64,000 nt of DNA from positions 3,100,001-3,164,000 of the forward strand of contig OU612073.1 of NCBI GenBank assembly GCA_914767715.1, given 5' to 3'. The notes under the pieces are model-generated. The model searched no databases and was not told where the DNA came from. It was given only the letters and a program-made list of their open reading frames with translations. Numbering within the stretch: the first letter of the stretch is position 1; every line of letters begins with the position of its first letter. Shown in pieces: positions 1 to 12,900 of the stretch. The translations under genes were made by a program, and so were the position numbers. The stretch comes from Membranipora membranacea. Taxonomy: Eukaryota > Bryozoa > Gymnolaemata > Cheilostomatida > Membraniporidae.

Positions 1-289
1 CTAGACCGCTCTTGGGAGTCGTCCCACTTTTTGCCAATCACCTGTATATAAGAAATCAGTGGTAGGGTTTCTTTCAAAAATGAAATTAGATGCACTTGCT
101 GAGATACTAACCCACTATCCTTACTACTATCTGGGTGTAACAGGAATTTTTTTCTGGACATTGAAATTCATCAAGATAACAGGCTGTCCCTACCAATGAT
201 TGTGGTTAACCAGTAATAACAAAAACCGCAAATACTGGTTAGGCATCTATGTATCGATGTCTATGCTGTGAACACATCTTGTATTTTAG

Positions 290-3200
290 CAGCAGCGGCA
301 GCAGCAAGTGCTGAAGGAGAGCACATCCTCTGTAGAAGTGAGACCGAAAATGGGCCAAAAGACAAGTATTAATCCGAATGTAAGTCTATGGTGAATTTTC
401 TTGTGTTTCCCCAAAATAAAAGTCTCCCTCAACAGGGCTTAGTTCTCCACCACCGTGACTGCTATATGTCAACCTCCGCATTGATTCATTTATTTGAATT
501 CTTCGGTTTGTCAATATACAGTGGAAGCTGGTTAATTCAAACTTTATAATTCAAAACTCCTGTTAATTCAGACAAGGAAATTTGGTCCCTTCAACCAGAT
601 CTCAATGCATTCTGATGTCACTTAATTCAGACATTGCTTAATTAGAACAAATTTTTGTGGTCCCGAATGGTTTAAATTAAGTGGACTTCACTAAATCTTG
701 GAATAGTGGATATCCATCTTGGGGACTGTAACCTTGCTACAGACAATCTTTAACCTGCTTTCACTATCGCTCTCTGAGGAAGTTTTATTTCTTCTATACC
801 TCAGCTAACAACTCGTAAAGGTGTCGTCACTGAAAACCTACTGGAAAAACTAACTAACTCGATGAAGGACCGAGGGATCACCTGTGCTCCTTCTCTGACA
901 GAACAATCTGAAACACTATCAGCTTACTCACCAACATCCCCTTCATACTCACCAACATCCCCTTCATACGCCCCAACGTCTCCATCATACTCCCCAATGC
1001 AAACAATGCAGAAAAAGAAAAGAAAACCGATGAGTGGGAAAGCAGAGGGATTTAGTACTGCATTAGTGGGTGATGCACAGTTCGGATCTGCACAAGTTCA
1101 ATCGCAATCAGCAGCAGCACCGACACCAGGTGCTGGTTTTGGTTTTGGATCTGCACCAATGGGTGGTGCACTCTTCGGATCTGCACAAGTTGAGTCGCAA
1201 TCAGCAGCAGCACCGACAGCGGCTGCTGGTTTTAGTTTTGGATCTGCACCAATGGGTGGTGCACTGTTTGGATCTGCACAAGTTGAGTCGCAATCAGCAG
1301 CAGCACCGACAGCAGCTGCTGGTTTTGGTTTTGGATCTGCACCAATGGGTGGTGCACTGTTTGGATCTGCACAAGTTAAGTCGCAATCAGCAGCAGCACC
1401 GACAACAGGTGCTGGTTTTGGTTTTGGATCTGCACCAACGGGTGGAGCACTGTTCGGATCTGCGCAACAAGTTCAATCGCAATCAGCAGCAGCACCGACA
1501 CCAGGGGCTGGTGTTGGATCTGCACCAATGGGTAGTGCACTATTTGGATCTGCACAAGTTGAGCCACTATCAGCTGCAGCAGAACGGCCACCAGGACCTG
1601 GCTATGGAGGGGGAGCTGCCTCGTTTGGTTCTGCACAACTTCTGCAACAACGGGAGGTTATGGGAGGTATTCAGCAGATGAATGGATCTAGAGTTCAAGA
1701 AAGTTCTACGTTAATATCACAAGAATTTTTGGCGACAAATACCAAACCATTATCACGTGGTCCGACCTCTGGTTTCGAAGAAACCTACCAAAGATCAATA
1801 TCACATGCCTTGACAGACATGACTGGAGTACCACCTCAATCACATCCACCACCTCCCCCATATCTTGCCCATAAAGTTGGTCAAGTCCCAGGTCGAGAAA
1901 ATATACCCAATAGATTCATGGTCATACCACCACCACCACCTCAAAGAGTTGTACAGCAAGGTATACCACCCCCAACTGGTGAACATGAACATCCCCAACC
2001 TCGCCCCAAGAAGGCATTTCAGTCAGAAATGATGGCTCAAATGAGTCCAGCACCTCTATCCCTGGATTTCATGTCACAACCACCATCGCAAGGAGTCGTA
2101 CAGCAAAGTACATGTATGTCACTTCCTACAGGTGAGCAAGGACATCCACCACCTCCCCCAACTCGTCGACGGCAGGCATTTGAGTCAGAAATGATGGCTC
2201 AAATGAGTACAGCACCTCTATCCCAGGATTTCATGTCACAACCACCATCTCAAGGAGTCGTACAGCAGTATGTAAGTGTGTCACCTCCTACTGGTGAGCA
2301 AGGACATCCACCAGCTCTCCCATCTCGTCGACGGAGGGCATTTCTTTCCCAGGATTTCAGGAAAACAGCAAGACTTAGGCGTTGTTCTTTCGCAAGAGTG
2401 TCTGCTGTAGATAGACCAGGAATCTATGTCAAGGCTACCGCAGGTCAGATATATACCTACAGTGTTAAGTCATGTTACTGTACTTAGGTGATTAATCACC
2501 TCTTTCAGCTGATTTAATTGTGATAAATGTGATTTTAGGGTAGCAGAATGAATGATATGCCCTTTTATTGCATTTTTAGTTTCATATATTCTGATGAGGA
2601 CAATATTATCGAACAAATTTTAGCGATGTTTCTGTTCTCAGGAATCTCACAGTTAATCATTGCTTCAGCTGGCAAGATATTCTGGCCATGCTACCTTGTG
2701 ATAATTCTTGATTATCCCTGTCAGCATCTGACCTTGATTCAAAAATGCGTAACGATTGGTCAGTTTTGGCGTCATACATAGACATCATTGTCAATTAGCC
2801 GTTATTGTGTTTATGTTGGTAATATTTCCTTGGCTGATTATATTGCCATTATAATAAAAAACACAATCTTTCAGACGGCACCCCAGTTTTGAAGATACCA
2901 TTTGCTGAGGATTTCAATTGGAGGCAAAACCTGCATCTCATCAATGCCAACTATTGTCAGCCAGATCACAAAGTGGATGTGCTTCTTGAATCGGTGAGTC
3001 AAAAAGATTTTTCTTATTGTATTCTATTGTATTCATTAACTACGTTTTGTCAACAGTGAAACATGTTCCTAGAGAATAGACATTTTTAATCATAGACTTC
3101 ATAAAAACCTATAAAGAGGATTTTCGAGAATTTCCTTTACAGTAGATGATAAAGTTCCAACTGTGTTCAAAGGCTACTTTAATGGCCGCAAGGCACCTCA

Positions 3201-4337
3201 AATTTAACATTCAACATGATCCCAAATACTCCGGGGGCCGTCGGCGGCGAAGGGGGGCAAAAGTCTGGGGGGCTCAGACTATCCCAAATAAGGATGTGCA
3301 GCTATAGGTTTAAATCGTAAAACATGGAGGCAAATGAATGTTTGTGCTTGTGCAAACAGTAAGCAGCTGCTGAAGTATATTCCAAGAATCCTTGAGATTA
3401 CGACCTTACGACATTACAGCATATTAACCTTATGACCTTTAGGCCTTACAACATTATAACCTTACGACCTTACAACATTGTGACTTTTGACCTCATGACA
3501 TTATTACCTTAAGAAAACGAGAGATAATGATGAGGTTCAGAACATTTCAATTGCCGGACATCCTGCAGGTTAATATAGACTGACCAGCTGCAGAAGGCTG
3601 TGAAGTCGTCACATGCGCGTCTGATTGAGAATTTTCTGTTTTAGATTGAGAGTCTCGATCTGAGTGGGTCCTTACTTCGGCGTATAAGTAACGGTGTCCA
3701 GGGTTTTAAACTTGAAAACTTGATCTCAGTGTTGATTGAGGCCGGTGTTCTTTCCCTTGGTAAGTAGTCATTCTCAACCAGACATGTCAAGTATTAATAT
3801 ATATTATATATATTATATTATATATATTATTATATTCTGTTCGAAATGAAGCAGTGTAAACTTTTAAAGTTACCCGCGTCACTAAAAAATAAGCTTACAA
3901 GGTTTTTTAATCCACACTGATAGTAAATTATCAGTTCCTTTAGTGTTATTTTCAACATAACTCATTTTCTAACCTATCTATTTTCTAACCTATCTCGACT
4001 CTTTTGTTTTCAAGGTAAATCGGCAGCAACGGACGTACTGTACTTATTCATGATGCATATAGATAAGTATATGCAGTGCGTCGTTAAGACCTGCAAGAAC
4101 CCAGATGAGCAGTGCACACTGGTAGACTTTTTTGAGAAACTTTCTCAGCTTCATCGGGATATTGAATGTCATACAAATAAAATGTCACCTCTCATCAAAC
4201 GTACTATGAAGAGTTATCCCGGAAACAGCATTGTTCAGCGCCTAGAACTGGGCAAAGATTGGCCCGAGGTACTAGTCAATATGATGTCTGACCAAACAAA
4301 CAAACTGGTAATCAACTTATATGCGTTTTCTCAATGA
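290..4337 (+). CDS. PARP4: PARP4-like (vault PARP) 3' half, five exons
   Basis: Five exons join in frame: 290-379, 805-2443, 2875-2993, 3645-3759 and 4015-4337 (TGA stop). The 5' part, where VIT, vWA and catalytic domains would lie, is outside the window. The large exon encodes heptads YSPTSPS (925-996), a basic patch KKKRK, about six FG-containing 31-residue repeats (1081-1640) and three Pro-rich repeats. The last exons encode a helical region with LIEAGVLSLG followed by QRLELGKDW. These resemble the human PARP4 C-terminus (KGIQSLG and PRLELGNDW, from memory), the segment that binds major vault protein. Known for the family: mono-ADP-ribosyltransferase of the vault particle. Inferred: this gene makes a vault-associated protein with an unusually repetitive linker. 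The heptads are not something I know from PARP4. Identity is fairly secure for the C-terminus; the exon at 290-379 is the least certain. Confidence 0.75.
517..693. mobile_element. Tc1/pogo-like MITE copy 1
   Basis: A short element in a PARP4 intron starts TACAGTGGAAGCTGGTTAATTC and ends in a matching inverted TTAAGTGGACTTCACTA. A second copy lies at 24527-24686. TA flanks and CAGTGGAA-type ends resemble pogo/Tigger inverted repeats. It has no coding capacity. Confidence 0.55.
1081..1640 (+). repeat. FG-repeat coding minisatellite, 93-bp unit
   Basis: About six head-to-tail units of roughly 93 bp each encode FGSAQ-(V/Q)xSQSAAAPT-xxAGFGFGSAPMGGAL or close variants. Units differ by only a few bases, so the array is young or homogenised. 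One unit carries an extra codon (AQQVQ) and another lost part of the GFGFG stretch. Confidence 0.9.
1930..2345 (+). repeat. Pro-rich coding repeat, about 46 residues x3
   Basis: Three imperfect copies of a block encode PPTGE-hP-P, FxSEMMAQMS-APLS-DFMSQPPSQGVVQQ. They lie directly after the FG array in the same exon of the PARP4-like gene. The third copy is shortened. Confidence 0.8.
3229..3282 (-). repeat. C-rich dispersed short repeat, copy A
   Basis: Read on the minus strand this gives AGTCTGAGCCCCCC, then ACTTTTGCCCCCC, then CGACGGCCCC. The same ordered blocks occur at 7307-7360, 16911-16959, 28555-28604 and 38964-39011. Confidence 0.55.
3395..3522 (+). repeat. Degenerate tandem repeat (CCTTACGAC/ATTA)
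   Basis: About 125 bp in a PARP4 intron repeats short words such as CCTTACGACATTA, CCTTATGACC and CCTTACAACATT with a loose 10-20 bp period. No function is visible. Confidence 0.6.
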
Positions 4338-4345
4338 ATATCCTT

Positions 4346-4560
4346 TTAGCAGTGCAGTAGTGCATCAGTGAGTACCCTTTTAGCAGTGCATCAGTGAGTG
4401 TTCTTTAAGCAGTGCAGTAGTGCATCAGTGAGTATTCTTTAAGCATTGGAGTAGAGCATCAGTGAGTATCCTTTTGGCAGTGCAGCAGTGCATCAGTGAG
4501 TATCATTTTAGCAGTGCATCAGTGAGTGTCCTTTCAGCAGTGCAGTAGTGCATCAATGTG
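4346..4560 (+). repeat. Minisatellite GCAGTGCATCAGTGAGT
   Basis: Six to seven imperfect copies of AGCAGTGCAGTAGTGCATCA-GTGAGTxxCTTTT, alternating between about 32 and 44 bp, begin just after the PARP4-like stop codon and so would be in its 3' UTR. Confidence 0.8.
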
Positions 4561-4623
4561 GCGGGTTTATTTGCTTCAGTTATAGGATAGTTTTTGCCAG
4601 CAAATAGTGTTATTATTTACTCC

Positions 4624-4629
4624 AATAAA
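4624..4629 (+). terminator. Candidate polyadenylation signal AATAAA
   Basis: A canonical AATAAA lies 287 bases after the PARP4-like stop codon, followed by T-rich sequence. It is the first such hexamer downstream of the gene. Confidence 0.4.
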
Positions 4630-6973
4630 TTTTTAATATTTTTCTCTGGTGATTCCAGTTATATTTCATATATCTATGGTCACTTCTAGAGTACGCATAT
4701 TTCCTGAATCTAACTTTAGACTAGAGAGCGTACGCCAATTCTTATTTAAGTGCAATGTTGTAGCAAATTGCCATTATATCTAAATAGCAGTTCCACTCTC
4801 ATTTGACGAAACATACACTGATGAAATTCCAGACAAAATTTTTATGAAAGTTAAAAAAGATACCAATAAAATGCGAACAAAATGACAATTCTGATAAATA
4901 GGTTGCTTAGCAACATTATTTGTTCCTTTCCTGTGGAGTAATGTCAGAGTGCCAGAGTCTCCCTTTTTTCCAATATTTCAAAAAATGATCATATTATATT
5001 ATATAACATATATTATAGATTATATTATCATTATATGTACACGAATATTTATGGTCAATACGAAAACTTACTTTTCGCTCAGCAATCAGCAACATATGTT
5101 GTGTCTTTTTGGTTATATCTGTGATTTATGTGATGGTTTATTCTTCTTGATTGTTTGATTTTTATATGATATTATCACAATTAATATATCTCCTTTATAA
5201 CACTTGGTCTTTCCTGTTTCTATTTATGTGGCATTTTAAGTGGTGCAGGTTGCCAATAGAGGTGTTGCCCTTTAGTGGGGCTCCCTTCTTATTTTACTGA
5301 AGATTGAAGAAAGGATGTTTAAAAGTTGAAGAAAAGATTTGGTCAGTTTCGTTCCCTATTTCGGGGTACGATTGAAGTGAACATCCCCTTCATTCACTAT
5401 TAAAATTTTGCCTAATGCTGGCTCAGTTCTTTGGATTGAGATTCAGATTTATGTCCAGCCATTTGGCAGTTTTAAAGAATTTATTCTGAAGCTGACAGTT
5501 TTAGAATTGAAGATTGCTGTACTTTTCCCCGAAGAAATTGAAGACAGCTTTGTGCGCAGGGAGCCCCCCTTAGTTGAAAGAGTCCCCTGAAATCATTCAA
5601 ATTCAGCGGAATCATAGACTTTGTAGTGGAAAGTTTATTATAATTTGCCATGGTTAGAAAATTATGATGAGCGGCTTGCAGCATTAAATTTAACAGAACT
5701 AAGTGTTTATCTGGACATATGCTGCCTAAAGTATGTCAATAATGTGAGAAAGAACACTAGCCATCCACATCACCATCACCTACATTCACTAGAAACAAAT
5801 GACAGGCACCATCACAAAACCAAGACCCTCCCTAAATCCAGCACTGGTCTTTGCAGAAAAAGCCTTTTTTATAAATACACATAAATACGTCAATACCTTC
5901 TTATTGCTTCTTTTTGTTTTCACATGGTCGGTCTTATTTGCTTCATGCATTGACAGGGCTCTCAACCACTCAGATTTAGCCCGAGTTACACAGGTTTTTG
6001 GGTTCAACTCAGGCAACTCCAGGGATTTTAGAATATTTGCTAAAAACTCCAGATTTTGCCTCATATTCATCGAAGTTTGGGAATTCCTCTTTGTGTGGCC
6101 TAGTTGTATGATTATAAAAAAAAACGCTTTTATGTTGTGATATAAGAAATACATTAACCAGGATCAATTTTACAGTGATTCTATATCAATGATCTGCTAA
6201 CAACTCTAAAAAACCAATATCATTCATATGCAGAGGCCTAAATTGCTTTCCAGACTTTGGTGGCTTGGCCCATTGAGGAGGCTAACAGAGCTGATTGATT
6301 GATCGGTGGTTAATAAAGTTCATAATAATAATATAAGTAAGTCTAAACAATCAGAATGCTTGAAAAGGCTAGGAACTCGCCCCAATGGTGACTACGGAAG
6401 AATCTATGACTTGAACACTTAGCAAAAATTCATGGAGATGTGTTTTATTCAGAAACAGCCAGTTTTCAAAAATCACTCTATTAAGAGATGACCAAGAATC
6501 TCATGTATTATCTCTAAGCTTTTGTTTTATTAGCCCTGTTAAGCCTTTATCATTCATTGATTCAGTGCTATATCATAATCTGATGCATGAATGTACTATG
6601 TTAACATCGTTGCCTAGCGACCATGTATTGTGTATAGAGTTGAGGATTACTGTACAAAGTTGCATGCCTCTATACTTCTCTATTATAATCAAGCTTGATG
6701 AGAGCATTTGACAGTATTCACATTGAACTGCAAGTGGTTGCAGGTACTTGTATTGACAGGCAATAGGATAGAATGGATTGACACTGCTGTCACTTCTACT
6801 GCTTCTGACAGGCACTTGTGCTCAAAAGTGTTCAAGCCTTCAATGCTAAGTTATACAAATAACTTGCTAGGCTGTCTCTCACAGAAATCAGCCTTCTGCC
6901 ACAACAACTATTGACTTCTTACATAGCAAGCTTTCTAAGGTTACAGTGACTCACCGTGAATAAGTTCAACACC
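4630..6973. other. Intergenic, no supported gene
   Basis: AT-rich spacer between two plus-strand genes. A possible fold-back element spans about 5260-5590, with CTTTAGTGGGGCTCCCT facing AGGGAGCCCCCCTTAGTTGAAAG. A short open frame near 5645 weakly recalls a reverse-transcriptase C-terminal region but is too short to call. The promoter of the next gene should lie at the right end; no clear TATA box was seen. Confidence 0.5.
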
Positions 6974-9900
6974 ATGAGTCGACATCAGCATGACAAAGAC
7001 TTGGTGGCAGCACCAGATAATGATGCAACACGGGATGATAGAAGCGACACTAAAAGTAACGCCGAGTCTCCTACACCACGAGACGACGCAGACAGATACA
7101 ATGATGATCAATTCTCAGCGGACGATGAGGATGATGATGTCAAGAGTAACGGCAGCGCTCAGCGTGTTTCCTCTGCCGGCAGCGCCCGCCATGCATCTGA
7201 TGAAAGAGCGGACCATGATAAGAAGAGTATAACTAGTAGCAGAAAGGAATCACCGACTCCTCATGATGATCAAGCTGCAGGTAATGATTTACTTCACTTC
7301 TTCCCTAGTCTGAGCCCCCCCCCCCCCCCCCCAGGCTTTTCCCCTCACCGACGGCCCGCAAGCATGATAGCGTTTTTTAGTTGAAGGTTGATGTATATTC
7401 AACTGTTTGATTGGCAATGACACTAGAAGTTAAATGATGGCTAGTTGAGCAATGTCTCCGAGTCGTTAGTCTGTTGCCTTATCAATTTGGTGCTTCTATA
7501 TCCCACAATCCTGATTCAAGTAGAAAACCCAAATGTCCCATGCAAGAATTATCTATTGTATCCCATGTATCCCAAGTAAAGAATTATGCCAATGAAGAAA
7601 AAAAAAAATCTGTAGGTAAGCCTTTGATCATGAGTGACAAGCGCAACATCAAAGTCAGCTGTTCACCACATGTTGTAACAATCTGTGCAATCAATAATTG
7701 ACCAGTGAATCCCCTCCATAGCGTTGTCTGATGACCTGCTGCCGGCTTATTGGCAGCGTGAGAGGACCAGCGAAGCCCCTCTAGCGTGAGAGGAAAATAA
7801 TTGAGCAGAAGCTAGTCTAATGAAAAGCAAAATATGGGTAGATGGTCAAGTAAGGCATTGGGATGGCATTTTAAACTAATATGAGATTCGGTTTCGGCCC
7901 AAAACCAATGACCCCTACATCCAACTGAGAAGTCATCATTAATTAATCCAATCGAATTGTGAGAAATCAACCATGTGTAGCCTGTCCTTTGGCTTCCTCA
8001 ATCCACTGACAGCATCTAGTCACTCAAAGCACTGAGGCATATATATCACAGAGTGAGCTTACTCTGTGATATTTATACTTTCTATACATCAGTGATGTAA
8101 AGCATTTGGCAGCTTTTTTTTGCTATAGAGAGAGTGTTTAGGTAGCTCGCTGACTCCAGTTTGTGGTATTGGTTTTGTAGATGACAATAGTATTTCTGTT
8201 ACTTATACAGATGAGGGCTCGGACAAGCTTATATCAGACTATTATCAGGCGCTAACAGACCAGATAGAGAAACGAATATCTGAGCTAAAATCTAATCACT
8301 TTAAAGACTATACCGGATTAACCGAACTTCAAAATACCTCAAAGAATCTATTCTCCCATCTCAAATATAACGAGGACTTTCTAAGCAGTGTTTGCCATGC
8401 TCTGAGTGAGACGAGTAAATCACTGAACGTACTTAACGCTGCCATTATAGAGAAACTGGAGACTGAGAGCTTACAAAGCTGGATCGATCGACCAATCACA
8501 TCTCAAGGTGGTTAAATCTAAACATAAGTTGTCAAATTTTAAAAAGTAAAAGTTTATTTGGGTTGATGTCTCACTTCTTTTGTTTATTTCTCACATTTGC
8601 GGCAAATTACTATTTTATCTCACCAGAATTCTGTGATTGGACAGATTCAGCATCTATAATAATTATCTGATGAACTCGGGTCAGCACTAAATCGAATTAT
8701 CAAGAAAATTTCAATTAAAATGGACGATAGGTTCTTTATAACCCGGATATAACATTGTAGACGTGGCAGACCAAGCTGGCTCCAGGGAACTGATGTCTAA
8801 AGCTGCTGATCTGAGGCAATCAATCAGCAAAACAGAACATAATCTTACAGAAGCTACAAAGGTATTACTTTAGTTTGAGCTCCCCAACTCTTGCACCTGC
8901 TACCCCCCCCCCCCCGTTTTTTATGTAGCTGTTACCCCAATGCTGTTCTGGATCACTCAAAGTTGTGTAAAGGAAGCCTATTATCATTAAAATAAATGTT
9001 AAACTGTTGTAGTCTTATACAGTATAAGATTGTTTTAAGCCCTCAAGGGGGGGGGGGGGTGGGCTGAAGCACTTGGTTTGGCAGTCGGTAGTCCAAGAAT
9101 GTTACTCCATGTAAAAAAATTGACAGGCTATTTCTCCAGTGTAATACAAGGTACGCAGGTAAAGCTGAAACAAGAAACTGTCTAAGGGCTAAGACTATAT
9201 AGGTAGCTTTATCTTAAGAAACCCTAATCATTTTTGGCAAGCATAATATCAAGGAGTTGGTTATAGCGTGATAAAAACAACCAAAATATTGAACACAATA
9301 TCTTAATGTCAATACCCGTGATGTTTATGTAAAAAGTTTACACCCTTTACATACAAATCATTATTAGATACGGCAGCATATTTTAAGATCTTTGATAAGG
9401 GTGCTGCCGAAAAGGTGCTGCTGAAAAGGTGCTGACGATAATTAAAAATCAATCAAATAAAATCTCAGTAATCACTGTGCCTAATTTGTTATTATTGGAT
9501 ATTGTGTTGATTCCCAAATTAATCAGGTGCTGTCTGGGTTAATATGGTTTTGTATTAATAAGAAACTGGGACTGACTACTTTTATTGTCCCTAATGAGCT
9601 TGTTTGGAGGTGAAAAAGTACCTTGGTCCAGACAAGATGTAAAAGTACAATTTTTGTCAGACTTGTTTCTCACCAGTTATTTTTTTTTTAAATACTCTTT
9701 GTTGTAAAGTTAGCTTCTAGATGCTTGGTTTCCATTGTTTGGGTTGGATAAGTTACAACCGCATATCTTTCTTCGACATTTCAGTTACTGTTACATATAT
9801 ATATGCATATATATATTTATATTTATATGTATATTGGGTCCTCTCATAAAAAAGTCATTATTTATCTTCACAATATTTACCGAGAAATCTAAAAGATAAA

Positions 9901-12900
9901 GACAAGAATCATGTAATGTTTATCCTACGGTTTTGTTTTCTAGTACTATTACTGTAGGTTGCTGTTACACATTTAATTCTTTTGTTTTTTTTATATTATT
10001 ATATTATTATTATGTCATGTTATATACAGAGATGTGAGGAGATGGAGCTGGCAGCGGTCGAGGCTCAGCAGATAGCCGTACAGGCTAGGCAGGCTGCTGA
10101 AGAGGCTGCCAGAAGAGCCGAGGAGGCCGAGAGGGCGGCACAACAAGAGGTAGGTGTGGCCTATTTTATAATGCTGAAGGCACCATATAGGTTTTACTTA
10201 TTAACTACCGACATTGGTAGCTGACCTACCTAACTACCTAGCTGGAGAAATTATTTTATACTGTTTCAATTCAAATCAATTTGAGATTCTGTGATTTTTA
10301 TGTGTACCTCAGACCAATAGAGTTGAATTAACCGCAGTACCCTATGTCTGCCCACTCTTAATAAAATCCAATTCAGGCGGTTATGTCAAACATTTACACA
10401 TACATACAGTATATCAAGTGATCATCGTCTCTGAGTTTTAAGCATTTTTGACCTCAGCAAGTAGCAATACCAACTAGCAAGTGGGCACTTTAAATTTCCG
10501 TTAATTACAGCTAGGATTTTTAAAGTGCTAATTGGATAACATTTTCTAATATAATATGGAATTTTTGCAATTATGTCCCAACAGTATTAGGCATTATTAA
10601 GACTTTTTCCAACTTTTAAATATGAAACATAAATAACAAACTTATTCTGATTCCATATAATGTTGTTGCCAAAAAATTTAAAGTAAATATACATCAGAAG
10701 TCACGATCAAAATCAGTTTTAAGCTCAAGCGTATCCCTTTATTGTAAATAAACTGATGACCAAACTATTATAGGCAAATTGGTTTTGTCACAGCGTTTCT
10801 GTTTGCGCTTTTCCTGTCACTAAGGAGTGTAAGATTACGAGTTATAAAAATCCATGTTATCCGACAATATCTGTGTATGGTATGTCAATATTATGAAAGT
10901 TGTTCAAACATCCAAACAAAAAAACTGCACTGCCCTTGTTGTCTTAGTCTTAGACAGAACGGAAAGTAAATGACTTGAGGTTTTTCAATAGATGCACTTT
11001 GTATCGAAATGGGTTTTGTAAACAGTTGAACAGACTAAGAGTTTAGGGTCTGAAACAAAACTCAATCGGTTTTTATGTGTGTTTTTCAAGTTTGAATGAT
11101 TGATTTTGGTAAAAAAATTGTTTACAGTGCGTGTGAATGTGACACGTAGGTGGTGTTTCGTTTGTGGAACCATATGGGAATATATAGGAGACATATGTCG
11201 GCCGAAGAGACATTAGAAAAATAAATCAGACCAGCCCAAGTTACAATGTGTATCCTAATAAGCTGATAGGGTGCACCTCACACTCAACATTCTCTCTTTT
11301 AGCTGAAAGAGGAAGAACAAAAGAAAAAGAGAGCTGAAGAGCAGGCCAGACGCCAGGCAGAAGAGGAGAAGATCAGAAAAGAGAAAGAAGAGAAACGCCG
11401 AGCTGAGATGGACCAACTTAAGGGTACCCCAGAGGAACAGGAGAGGTTAAACCCTAACAACTGGCCCTCATATACGTGAGTGCTCAATGTTACATGTCTC
11501 GAGGGTACTCTAATTCGTCTTGAACTTTTTCTTGCTTGCCAGATGATCATGACAGAGAGGGTAACTCAAGACAACGCCATCCCTCCCTTTACTCTGTTTG
11601 ACTGTTATTTGGTTTATATGATGGGTGGTGGGTGGTTTATATGATGGGTGGTGGCATATGCGAACCTGAGACATATTGCCCAAGCTAAGACAATGCATGA
11701 CACGGGGCAATCGTTTCTTGTTCACTAAAGTTTTACATTTTACAGTTAGAAATGGTGGGAGAAAATTAACCACACTGACGTTTCTTCATCTGATAATGAT
11801 ATTCCATTAATTTTACTCTGAGTCATAACTCCTGTAAGACCAGGGCTCATATAAGTTATCATAAATAAGTTATTATCTCACTGGGGATTCCATAATATTG
11901 CATTGTGGGACACCTGATTACATACTGTACTAAGTCCTAAGTTTGGTACCATATTGTTATTTGCAGTTACAAATCAGAGACAGCCAACGAGTTTGATGGA
12001 GGATATGAATGTATAATCCGAGCAATGCCGGGAGTTCTTGGTCAGGAAGATGTGGAAGTAACGAGAGTTAGTCAGCTCAGCTGCTCCATACCACTCAACG
12101 ATAACGATGAGCTTGTCGGTAACATAATCAACGTGGAGCCAGATCAACAAGGAGACGATGAGTCAGCGTCTAGTCCTGAGGTACACTATACCTAGTAATG
12201 GAAAAATAATCACTGTGTCCTGGTTTTGAGAAGCTTTTGAAATTATGTGTCTGTTGACTGAGAACTTGCTAGTCTGGGAAGAGGGTTTGGAGTGCTACAT
12301 AATTACCCTGAAAGACCACCTTAGTATTGACACTCTGATCCCCAAAGAACTGGAGCGCCTCGTAGATCACTTGCTAAACCAATATTGTCTCTTGATTATC
12401 ATACAGAGTCATTGTCTTGGCAGTTTTAGTCTTTAGAATGGACAAGGTTTGTCAGTAGTTCAATATACTGTCAGAGCATCAGATCCAACTGTGCAAGTTA
12501 TAGATCCTGTCTTGTTTATTGCTTTGTGCAACAAAATACTGAAAAAGTAGCCCAGATTTTCGAACATGACTGCAATAAAAGAGTTCTGCACATTTCTAAA
12601 ACTGGGATTGTTGATACATTGCTGCCTGTGTTTATGCACAATTACCGTACAGAATTTTTTTAATTAACAGCAGTACCCATTTATTCCAACAGTTTGTTCT
12701 TAAAATCCAGTCAAAACAGTTCATGATTATAAGAAATGGCAGCAAAAGAGCAATTATTATATCCAACCTCTCTGCAATGGTGTTTTATTTTGATTCCCCG
12801 ATTTGACATATAATATGCATGCCTCAGTACAGCAAATATCCAACAATTTAAACTCTTTTGTGTCCCCAGCATTTACAATAAATGTAATTTGAGTTTATAG

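Noticed and set aside
1070-1681. Open frames on both strands overlapping the FG array
   Set aside because: Side effects of the 93-bp repeat, which is free of stops in several frames; the spliced PARP4-like frame explains the region.
5645-5884. Frame with a weak reverse-transcriptase-like start (YDERLAALNLTELS)
   Set aside because: Only about 25 residues look familiar and the rest is His-rich low complexity; not enough for a LINE call.
6956-6973. GTG upstream of the DTHD1-like ATG as start
   Set aside because: Animal nuclear genes rarely start at GTG and an ATG in good context follows 18 bases later.
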